Source of the DNA: Notospermus geniculatus
Taxonomy: Eukaryota > Nemertea > Pilidiophora > Heteronemertea > Lineidae
Direction of reading: 5' to 3'
Assembly: GCA_002633025.1 (NCBI GenBank)
Contig: NMRB01001694.1
Coordinates: 3,337 to 67,336 of the forward strand
Length of the DNA: 64,000 bases
Program-made: the position numbers and the translations under genes
Shown here: in pieces, positions 22,308 through 34,300 of the stretch
Layout: each line of letters opens with the position of its first letter
Numbering within the stretch: the stretch's first letter is position 1
Notes under the pieces: model-generated
Told to the model about the DNA's origin: nothing
Seen by the model: the letters and a program-made list of their open reading frames with translations, nothing else
The model's database searches: none

Positions 22308-25300
22308 GTGAGTTTCTTTATGAACTAAAATTAACTAGGTAAAGATGGTGCTTTACCATGGAGGCAGAATTTTCACCTTGCATGTCCTCATATTCTGCAA
22401 TGTTTCAATTTTTCTGGTGACTGCTAGACCATGTAGACACACAGTCATTCCTTTTCTTTGGCCATTTAATCCATTCTATTTTCTAGCTTGTTAGCACCAC
22501 TTAGCTTGTGATGTCATGTTGTGAATTGAAACCAGCTTTATAAATGTATATTTCTTCATCATATTTTTTGTTTGCACCAATTATTTCTGTTTGTTTCAGC
22601 GTGCCAGATGTTTCGCCAAATTGGAGCAAACTTCGTCCCAACAACCCAGGTGTTCATCAAAATTCCTGAGCCAATAAACCAAGCAGGTATGTATTGTTGA
22701 AATGTAATTGTTTTCTTTGAAGAATTTTAAAAATTTCGGCCACTTTTACAGTAATCCTGAATTTGTCAATTCAAAAATTTTATTCTTACCTCTGTAATCA
22801 GTACCGGTATACATGCACCTCTCAATCTCTCAATTAAGGATTTGCCATGAATCTCAAAGGTGCCCTTAGTCGAGAGGTTCTACTGTATTATTTGTTGACC
22901 AGGGTGCCATAGTAGTTGAGAGGTTGTACGGTATTTGTTGATGAGTGGTGTCATAGTTGAGAGGTTCTACTGTATTTGTTGACCAGTGCTGCCACAGTTG
23001 AGAGGTTCTACTGTATTTGTTGATCAGTGGTGCCATAGTAGTTGAGAGGTTGTACTGTATTTGTTGATGAGTGGTGTCATAGTTGAGAGGTTCTACTGTA
23101 TTTGTTGACCAGTGGTGCCATAGTTGAGAGGTTCTACTGTATTTGTTGACCAGTGGTGCCGTAGTTGAGAGGTTCTACTGTATTTGTTGACCAGTGGTGC
23201 CATAGTTGAGAGGTTCTACTGTATTTGTTGATCAGTGGTGCCATAGTAGTTGAGAGGTTGTACTGTATTTGTTGACGAGTGGTGTCATAGTTGAGAGGTT
23301 CTACTGTATTTGTTGACCAGTGGTGCCATAGTTGAGAGGTTCTACTGTATTTGTTGATCAGTGGTGCCGTAGTTGAGAGGTTCCACTGAATTTGTTGACC
23401 AGTGGTGCCATAGTTGAGAGGTTCTATTGTATTTGTTGACCAGTGGTGCCGTAGTTGAGAGGTTCTATTGTATTTGTTGACCAGTGGTGCCATAGCTGCC
23501 AGATTTCACTCAATATTTTTTTCTGGTTCATCTCTTTTAGACATTGACAACAATCCAACAAAATTTCAAGTTGTCATGTTGATCAATGGTGAATGGAAGT
23601 CTGCCGATGATGCCAAGTCCATAAACATTGACTACAATGCAAACTTTGACTTCAAAGATGACGCGTATTTTGAGACACAGTATGTGAAAAGGAAAGACTT
23701 GAATCCAAGGAACTACTTCGTTATTGGCCAAAATCCAGCCAACAATCAGGAGGTCATCATCCGTTTGACTAAATTCATCAATCGTGATGTAAGTTTACTG
23801 ACTGGAGTACAAAATAAACTGAAATAATACCAGTGTATAGTGATGTGAAGCTGTTGGCAGAGGTTAACAACATTAATTTTTTATTGAATGTTGCATTGAG
23901 AGCAGAGTGCCAAATATGGCATTATTAGATAGCCTATATAGGCTTAGACAACATTTGGTGAATTTAATGTACAGCAGGAGGGAATTGAAATACCCAGAGA
24001 AATGCTGCTCTATAGCCGCGTTTACACTGCCAAAAACCAAGTGAACTCATTTCGGGAAATGCCCTTATTCTGACTCGGGAGTCCAAATTCTGACTCTCCT
24101 GTGTTCGGACTCAGAGTCAAAACTCGGACTCAAAGTCCAAATTCAGACTCGCTTTTGAGTCCGAATTCAGACTCGGAGTCCGAATTAGGGCATTTCCTGA
24201 ACTGAACTTGGACCGGACCAAGTACGGTACAGCACAAAAAGTGGCAGTGTAAACTTGCCAAGTGAACCGTACTGAGACCCGCAGAAGGAGGTGGTCTCGG
24301 TCCAGACCGAGTACAGTAGGCCTACCCTGACCAAATGTGCTGTGTAAACGTGACACACGGCAAACTGAACTGAGTCCACTTACCTGGGACAGTATTGAGC
24401 ATGCACGCAGTTTGTCCTTGCGTCACTCGCGGGAAGACTCGGCATGCATTCCACGTGAGTACCTCCACTGAATGGAGAGCGTACTTCAGGTACATTGCGC
24501 AGACGCGGGAAGACTCGGCATGCATTCCACGTGAGTACCTCCAGTGAATGGAGAGCGTACTTCAGGTACATTGTGTAGTGACTCATCGCTGCAGTCTAAA
24601 TGGTACAAATGAAGTGGAACTGGTCCGGTCTGAGTACGGTTCACTTCAACTGGACTGAAATGCTGTGTAAACGCAGCTATCACATGAAGAGTGGGTCCAA
24701 CTTGCAATCGAACCTGCAACTTTAGAGGTGACAGGGGTTGATATTTCATTGTGACACTCTGATAGCCTGCAGAAGGAGATATTTCCATTGTGACACTCTG
24801 ATAGCCTGCAGAAGGAGATATTTCCATGGTGACACTCTGATAGCCTGCAGAAGGAGATGAATGGCAATCTCCATATCCTCTCTTAGTTTCCGTTTCCAGC
24901 CTTCAATGTCTTAAAGCCCCACTGTATTGAATGTGAAAAACGCAAATCATCACCGTGATTTTCGCACGACGTCACAACGTCAGCGTAGTGTAAAATGTAC
25001 TACGCTCTGTCAGAATACATTAGAGCTGTCCCTGCAGTTTTTTCCAATGCGTGCTGAAAAATAGACCTTGATTCTGTGAAGTGCGTATCAGACAAGCATT
25101 TTGGGGACCTTCACGAGGCTATGGGGCCTCTATGTGCACTCTCCTAACTTTTTGAAAATATCGTAAAATTCAATACTGTGGGGCTTTAAGCTACATGTAT
25201 GTTTAGCTGACATGCGGAATGCGGAAGCGGAAAATGAAATGCATTTTCACATCGCTTCTGCCGGGGATTCCGCGTCCCTATACCGCATTCCATATGTCTG

Positions 25301-28300
25301 GTAAACGCAGCTTTAATCCAGTTACATCCACCTAATGATTGATTTTTCTACTTCAGGGTGAAACTCCAGAACCAACAGATGATTTGGATGTCATTGAGAT
25401 AAAACAGATGGAATGTAAGAGGAAAGTTCCTTCCAATGCGCAGGTGAGTGGTGAAAAATATCCAAAAAACAGCACAAAAACGACACACAGTATACAATAA
25501 ATCGGAAAGTCGTCTCCGAATATTTCGCAAATTTTTGACCCCAACCGGGGTCTTCCTCAGGCGCTATGTAGAAGAGATCCCAGAGGTGATATTGAGTGGA
25601 TAAAAAGATACATTATACTATAGCTGATTAATAATATGGTAGTGTGCTGTACAGGTTGGATCACTTCTGTTTAGACTTTTGGCAATGTAAAGATCACAGT
25701 AATGGATAATTCTTAATACCGATGATTTCTATTTTAGACCATGATATTTTCCATCCACATCACACTGGAGGACAGCAACGACAACCCGCCAAGGTTTATC
25801 AATTTGCCGTACAATGTGAAGATTTCTGAGGTATGCGAGACATTCCTTATTATATTACATGTAATTCTCTTTTCATTTCAAATTATATATATCATTGAAA
25901 TTTTTTCCCACTTCATATTTTGTCAATGCTGTTTTGTGCCAATTTTAAATGAAGCGCAATGTATATTTTGATCAACAGGCTTTTATGTACACCATAAAGA
26001 TTTTTCAGAAGCAGTGTTTTTTTATTTTTTCAGAATGAAGTTCCCGGCCGTGTTATTTTCACAGTGAAATCAGATGACAAAGATGTAAACCAGTACAAGC
26101 TTCCGTACTACCAAATAATTGAAAGTGTCAATGTGAGTAAAATATGAAGCAGAGGAAATTCTGACCATAAATCAAATGAAATTTTTGAGCTGTGTTCTTC
26201 GTGCCCAGGTGAAAACATCTCACACCTTTGAATGAGTTTAAAAATTGCATTTTGTGGGAGATATCCATTTGTTCCACATCAGCATCACACGTCACATAAT
26301 TTGACATCGTCATGACAACGGTTTTCCAGTAATCCAGCATCATGTGTTGTGCTTGCTTTGTATTCCAGCAATTTATCCCAAAACAAGATCAGTTTGCAAT
26401 GCCGCATCCAACCACTGGAGAAATCAGTACAAAAGCAACCTTTGATTTTGAAAAGATGAAAAAGGACCCTGTTATTCTGGTGAAAATTAGGGCCACGGTA
26501 AGTACATGTACATTTATGGACTTTCTCCTTATTTCCTACTTCTTCCAATTTTTTCCTTCTCTTTTCCTGATAGAAGTCTAGTAACTCATTCCTTTATATC
26601 AGGGTTTGCAAATACGTTGCATTGTTTATAATCTGTATAGTGCGTACCTTCCGCGTACGTCACGTGGAAGGTATGCTTTGATTTATTGTGTATTGTACGA
26701 GTATGTCACACGTCCCTTCTGCCTGACGTCCGCGCGCCACAGGCGAATGATGTTACATCTTTACTGCGTGCCTTCCAAGGTGGCGCATACCATCTGCGAA
26801 AGATACAAGGATGGTACCTTCCGGTACGTGCATGACGCTGCATGTGGTATGTGGATGGTACACAGTACACGGAAGGGAGGTCAATTGTGGAGCGTACTGT
26901 GTAAGTGCTACATTTGTCTTGTACCAAATTCTGTGTATTCATCTTGGATCCTGTTATTGTTTAGGACAACTGGTATGACACAAAACCTGGTGCCATTAAA
27001 CAAACATCCACAACAACGTTGACAGTGACTGTGACTGATATTGATGACCGGCATCCAACATTTGTCGTCCCAAACTGCAAAAAGGTTCAGAACTCTATTG
27101 AAGAGTGCTTGGATCCAATATACCAGGGCGCGACAACTGGGCAGGTGAGTCCCGTTTCAGCTTGACACAATAGAACTTCTCTATTAAAGACACCTTTGGC
27201 TGTACTAGGTTTTCATTTGTGGAGGTTTTTACCAATTTTTTCAAGTTTTCACCGTCTAATTTCCATATTGCAAAATTTCAAGAAGTCGTAGTCAATATTC
27301 CTGAAATGCTACAGTATGTCCACAAGTACCACAGCTTTGAAATCCAGTTTGATGTCACTGTGCTTGGCTTGGCATGAAATTTGATAACTACCAGTTGGCG
27401 TGGTCAGTGTTATAAGGGTTAATTTGATTTAGAACATTTTGTGTGAAAATATTCATTTGAAAGTTGCCTGGCCCCATATTCATAAAGCTACTTAAGTCTA
27501 AGTATGATACTTATCTTTTGTGTTGAACAAAGGATAAGTGCCATACTTAGACTTAAGTAGTTTTATGAATACGGGGCCTGGACTACAGCAAACATGAAAT
27601 GCTTAACCAGTCGAGGCACTGGTGGACACAGTCCATCTTAGGAAGAATATTAGGGAGGTTTCGCAAGCGCCCGGTTAGGCCCTGCGACGACGTTTATCTA
27701 TTGTGTGGGTATACTCAAACAATAGATAAACGTCGTCGTATGGCCTAACCGGGCCCTTGCGAAACCTCCCTATTGACTCTGGTGATTGACTACGTTTTAT
27801 CTCATTTCTTTCATCAGGTTGGAAAAATCACCATCACACCAGTTCCCATCAAGGCCAAAGATTTGGACACATCCCTGAACTACCCAATACGATATGGAAT
27901 AGCTGGCAGTGAGTTATCTGTTTCTTTGACCATTGTCTTTATACTCATGGGCTCAGTAGTGAATGGTTTCTTTTGTTAACCTGGCTCTTTATACTCATGG
28001 CATTAGCAGTAAACGGTTTCTTTTGATAATCTGCTTCTTTATACTCATGGCATTAGCAGTAAACGGTTTCTTTTGATAATCTTGTTCTTAAATGTACTCC
28101 TGGCATTAGCAGTAAATGGTTTCTGTTGCTAATCAGGTTCTTATACTCATGGCATTTAGCAGTAAACGGTTTCTTTTGATCATCATGGCATTAGCAGTAA
28201 ACGGTTTCGGTTGCTAATCTGCTTCTCTATACTCATGGCATTAGCGGTAAACGGTTTCTTTTGATAATCTTGTTCTCTATACTCCTGGCGTTAGCAGCAA

Positions 28301-31300
28301 ATGGTTTATTTTGATAATCTTGTTTTTCTTACTCATGGTATTAGTATTAAATGCTTCCTAGTAGAAAATCAATTTTGACTAGCTTGACATAAGTTCAAAA
28401 TGCCAAAGATCCGGTACCGGTAGTAGTGTAGTGGTTTGACAACATGGTATATGAATAAAGATGCAAATGTGAAGTCCCACATATCAGTAGGCCTACATGT
28501 ATTTGTGTTTGAACGAGCATCACTTAACTGTGAATGATTTTTATGGGTTTGTTGCCTCTTGTCTCCAGCTGATCCAAAGGCCTGGGAGTCGTACTTCTCC
28601 ATCGATTCGAGCAATGGAGAAATGAAAATCACGAAACCGATCACGAGAAACCAAGCACCTAATGGTATCACAGTACTGGTATCAGCTGCAGAGATCCCGC
28701 CCTCATCAACAGGGAGACGTAAACGTCAAACATCAGCTTTGAAGACAAAGTTAGCCACCGTAGTTGTCAAGATCCAACCGAGCAATTCCAATGACCCAAC
28801 GGTTGTAGCGAACTCGAACCAAGGTTTCATTGAGGAAAACAAAAGAGTGGATTCGCCTGTTTGGACAACTCAACAGTTCAAAACTTTCATGCAGTTGAAA
28901 ATAAGTGATTTGGATTTGGTGAGTACTCAACTGTCACTTTCATTTTTACAGATAAATGGGGAGAGCAGTGACTGAGTGTCTGATTTGTCAGCGAGAGGCA
29001 ACGGAATTATTTATCCTTTGATATCTGTTGTCATCATTATCATTGACATCATTATCATTCTGGTGTTATCTGTGTCGTCATCATTTTCATTATTGCAGAC
29101 AAAACTCTTCTAATCAACATTATCATCATCAACACCGTCATTATCATCATTTTTTACTGATTTTGGCAATGTTAGGATTCATAACTTATATCAGCAAAAA
29201 TATCTTATCAATTTTTGATATCACGTAATTGCAAATAATCCAGGCATATTGAAAAGATAATACCGGTATACCAATAGACAAATCCCAAATTCCAAGATCT
29301 GCGCACTTCCGCCCAAATCGCAAACACAACCTCAACCTGAAACCAGCTAATCCATGATTCAGCAATGGTCAAGTCTGACGCAATGTCGTCAAAGTCACTG
29401 TCGTTGGGCACTCTGCGTCACGTCATTCAGTTTCAAGCCAAAGTTCTGTTTACGATTTCGGCTGAAGTGTGCAGATCTTTCTCGTTTCCGTCAATTTGGG
29501 ATTTGTTTATAATATTGGCTTTACAGCTTATAGATTTATTAATTGAGTGTGCAATCCTCTTCACAGCTACCCAGTGACCCAGCTCAGGCATACGTAATCA
29601 CTGTCTCCAACTCAAATTTCAAAGTGGACAGTCAGTATAATATCCGGTCAGCACGTATTTTTGACTATGAGGCTCTCCAACCCACTGAAAAAACAAATGG
29701 TATTCCATTCACAGTAAGTGCATTTTGTTTGTTCAAATAATTTTTTTGCGTACATTCAGTCATTCTAGCAAAATACTGTGAGAATATTTTTTTATAAGTG
29801 TGATAACACTAAAGTCTGGCAACATCTATCTTCGACCTAATGGAATGCGGAAGTCATGTAATGTGACAGAGCTTTGCGGTTGATAATCATGCCTGTCGAT
29901 CACTCGTGGTCGTTCCCCGATTGTTCGCGTTGTTCACCGGTCATTCAAGAACCGCGTGTGATTAAAGGTCCGTGGAAAATCCAACGATCAATTTCCTAGC
30001 TTCCGCATTCCATTAGGTCAAAGATAGATGTTGCCAGACTTTACTTTAAGTGCATTTGTTTAAGGCATTCTGTTCATGGGCCAAGAACTGTATGACCGGT
30101 TCAGTGTAATGTTCTTCCATTGTTTGTTTTCATCTTCAAACCGTGAAATTCACGTCATCCGTGAGTGTCATAAAGGCAGGTATTACATGTACAATGAAAA
30201 AGTGGAGTATGCTTTCAAACAATACCTTCCACATTTCTTTCTTTCAGGTGACCGTTCAGGAAAGGGATACCACTCAGAAACGATCCACAACCATCAACCT
30301 GAACGTGAGAGTCCTCGATGTAAACGACAATGCACCGCAATTTCCAACAGGAAATAGCGTTACTCAGGACCTTAGGGAAGGGAGCTACTCCACGACTAAT
30401 GTTGCAGATGTCTATTCGGTATGTTTTAACAGTAATATTTCATATGCATTCTTGAGGTCGGTTTGTGCCAAAGTGCAGTCAAAAGGGTTAAAAACTTGGT
30501 TATGTTGGAAAAATGCCACCACATTCCTGCTTGCCAACAATTGTACCGTACTTGTCTCATTAGCTCAGGTAGTGAAACATTGGACTACAAAGAAGAAGGT
30601 CCCCAGTACCCGTACAAACACTGGTGGAGCTTTCCTTTCTTTGCAGAAAACCCTCTTCCTTCTTTATCACCATTCATATTTCTTTGCTGCAGGGGACTGT
30701 GACTGATGCTGACACAGGCGTCAATGGTCAGGTGACATTCACTCTGCAATCTGTCAGCAAAAATGGTGCAGGGAAGTTCCGAGTGATACAAGACCCGACC
30801 AATGCAATGGGCTTCAAACTTCAGGCAATTGGTCCTGTTACCCGAGGGGAATCATACTCTGTTACAGTCAAAGCAGAAGACAAAGCCGCCACTCCACAGC
30901 TCAGATTGTAAGCAAACTGTCCTTATTCTCCACTTTATACTAACACTTTGGGCCATATGCACGGGTCACACTTTCATTAAAGTCTGACTTTTCGCAATGC
31001 TTCAAGCATAGAGAAAGTCTAACTTAAGCTATACTTTAGGTTAAAGTGCGGTCCGTGAATACGGCCCTTTGACTGCCAAAGACAGACATTTCCGACTTTT
31101 CAAAAACATTCTAATTTGGAGGCCTGCCTAGTCAGATACAGAGGGAGCACCCCGGGCGCACCTCCCCTTTTGGCCAACAAGTCTGTTAATTGACCATGAA
31201 ATTCTGCAATTTGGTGCAAGTTTCAATGTTCCTAGCACGGGCGCCCCCTCTTTTCCCAAATCCTGGATCCGCCCCTGCTAGTCGCTGGCCTCCAAGGTAG

Positions 31301-34300
31301 AATTTCAACAATGTTCGGTGACCGGCACGTGCAGTACAATNNNNNNNNNNNNNNNNNNNNNNNNNNNNNACTGTGCATAAACTCAAATCTCTACTTAACC
31401 TGTCATACCTGTTAAACCCTGATGCAAAGATAATGGATGACATTCATTGGAATGTCCAGTAGGCTATGGCTAGTGTCGTGCATTGGACTTAACATTGGAC
31501 GATGGGGTTGAGAGGCCACTGCATCACCTTTCAATGTAGCCTCCTACTGCTATCACAAATAATTTTGTTAGTCATAGAGAACAAAATTTGTCATGAAATT
31601 TGCATTTCTTTCCTTAGGGCTGAGATCACAGTCCAGAGGAGTCCAAGGCTCGACAGGGAGGCAGTTGACAACTACAAACTGGTAGTCCAGGCTAGGGATC
31701 CCTCTGGTGAGGTATGTATCAATGGACAGCAGGCAGAAAATTTGCCTTTCTTGATGTAAAAACAGTTGTATCTATTGTCAGCATCTTACATAATACTGTA
31801 TGGAATACCGGTAGTCATTTTTGTGTTGTTTATTTTCAGACTGCTACCACTACTGTCAGTATTGTAGTCACGGACATCAATGACAATACTCCTGTAGTCT
31901 TCCGAAATCCGACATCAAATGTAATCACTGTGCCTGAGAATGAAGCCAACTATCAAATTGCAACAGTGAGGGTAAGTACTCATGAAAAAAACTTTACACA
32001 TAGTCTATCGTTTAAAGGAAAGTGACTTGGTTTTGTGGTCAGTTACAGCTCAAGTATAGTATACAATCTCCGGTGGGTGATCCCATCCTCCCATAGCAGG
32101 GCTTTGGTCTCATTCCTCTTCATACACTTGTGTGAGTAGGTAAAGAGGAACAAGGTAAAAACTCCTGCTGTGGGAGGATGGATGATCCTGTCTGCTGCTT
32201 AAATCCTCAAAACAAAGCTACCGGTAAGCTTTATTGCCTTCAGATTTCTTTATGTCCACCATTTACTTTGGAGGAAACCAGAGTTTTGTCTAATTTGTTA
32301 GCTTATTTTTGGTTCCAGGCTACAGATGCTGACCTTGGCAACAATGCGGCAATAACATTCAGATTGGCTCCAGGCCAGTAAGTTGTGTTTCTCATTCTGT
32401 AATGTGTTTGTCGAAATTTCAGAAATATTTCTGAAGTTGTCTCATGGTAGGCCTACTATCCTTGTTGGGTGGGGGTGGGGGTGGGAGTGGAGGGGAACAC
32501 GATGCAGATGATATTGCATCCTTTAAACCTTGTTTTGATTATGGGGAAAAACCTTTGATCCAATCGGGTGTGCTTCAGCAATACAAAAAGTAGATTGCGT
32601 AGAGAGGAAACTGCAATAATAGCAAAAGTACTGTACATGTAGGCCTATATTTGTATTTTCTGCACCTTTCTCATTTACAGGCCCTTGTTTAAGATTGGGA
32701 CCACAGATGGCAAGCTTGCAACTGCGACAGGGTTGGACAGAGAAGCCGCTTCTCAATATCGTGTCATCGTGTTGGCAGTTGATGGTGGGGCATCACCTCG
32801 GACAGGGACGACGATTGTCACTGTTCAAGTCGGTGACAAGGACGACAACATCCCAATCTTTCCTCTGCAGAATTATCAGGCAACCGTACCAGAGGGGCAG
32901 AACAATTACCAAGTTATTCAGATTCCTGTGAGTACACCAGCCATTTAGGCTTTCTTGATGGGATTGGGCATGCTTTCCTATATCCAGACCAGATATGCAC
33001 CATAAATGCCTAAAGTTGTTAAGTAGCCAAAAGTAAAATAACAGCTAGATTTAAGGTGGGACAGTAAAACCATGGTGTCTTGTACCTTGTGCCATTGCAA
33101 GGGCCTCTTCCATACTTACCGGGGTCAATAATGCTTTGGCCCTAACGGAAAAATCTGATATGATACAATCCAATCCAATCCAATCAAAGACACCACAAAT
33201 GTGAGGCGGTCTAGGAAAACCTGTCGGATGTCACATTTGAGGAAGTGTTAATGGCCATGGTGAGCCCGCAATTTAAATAGCTGAAATGTACTATGTAACA
33301 GGTGAACAGTAGCAGATCAATGCACAGGCAATCTAACAACCCTTGTTGAACACTCAGTGACTTCTGACGGGTTTTCCTAGACCGCCACACAAATTATAGA
33401 TTGGTAGAACGACCAAAGAGGAAGGCATGAAGATTCCTCTGGAAGACATAATAGATACGGTACCTGGTACGGTACTTGCACTTCCCTGACCAAAATTGTA
33501 CCTTTATTTTATTGAAAATTTTCTTTTTTTTAGATAACTGACAGGGATCAGTCTCCATCAGCGGCATTTACGATCTTACCAACAGGATCCACCACCGGGG
33601 CTAACACGTTCTTCTCCATCAGCAACGTGAATCCCAGTACAGCTGTTATCAGAACAAAGGCGCCAATTGACTATGATAAAAACAAGCAGTTCACATTGTT
33701 GGTCTCGACAACGCAGGCTGCTGGTACCACAAATCCTCAGTACTCATCTACTGTGACTGTCACTGTCTTGGTATGTACCTTGTCCATCTGATTATCTCAA
33801 GTAACTTGTGTTGACCTGCTGGAAAAAGATTTATCACCAACTAAATTCAAACATGCCCTTGCCTGCCAGAGGGTGTTCAGTTCTTTCCGGATTTACTTCA
33901 ACAGTGGAACCTCTATTGAGGACAATTTATGGACTGCCTGGTGGTCCATGAAGTGTCCATAATACAGATGTGATAATCAACACTATGTGACTGATTGGAA
34001 CTGGTCTCTGCTGTCCTCAATTGAGGGGTGTCCTCCTGGCAGAGGTGTCTGTTAGGCTTCCTGCACATAAAAGGATACGATCATGCCAGTTAACAAAGGG
34101 TTTGCAACCGTGAAACCATTGTTAACCGGCATGTCCATATACTGTATACTTCTACGTACCGGTACAGGAACCCTCCAGAGGTTCTACTGTATATTGAATT
34201 CAAGTTCCGTTATCAGTATTTCAAAATAACTTTATACTACGGATGACGAAACTTGTATGGACATAAACTGGCCTTTACACCGTTTACCCATGTTGAGGTT

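Noticed and set aside
23134-23493. 119-codon minus-strand frame with a repeating WSTNTVEPLNY-like peptide
   Set aside because: It is the 41-bp minisatellite read in one frame, with no splice or start context.
26606-27022. 138-codon plus-strand frame
   Set aside because: Runs through an interspersed repeat (26,637 family) and into exon 8 in the wrong frame.
32460-32495. G-rich run ggtgggggtgggggtgggag as a regulatory quadruplex
   Set aside because: Could fold as one, but a single intronic G-rich tract without other support is not evidence of function.
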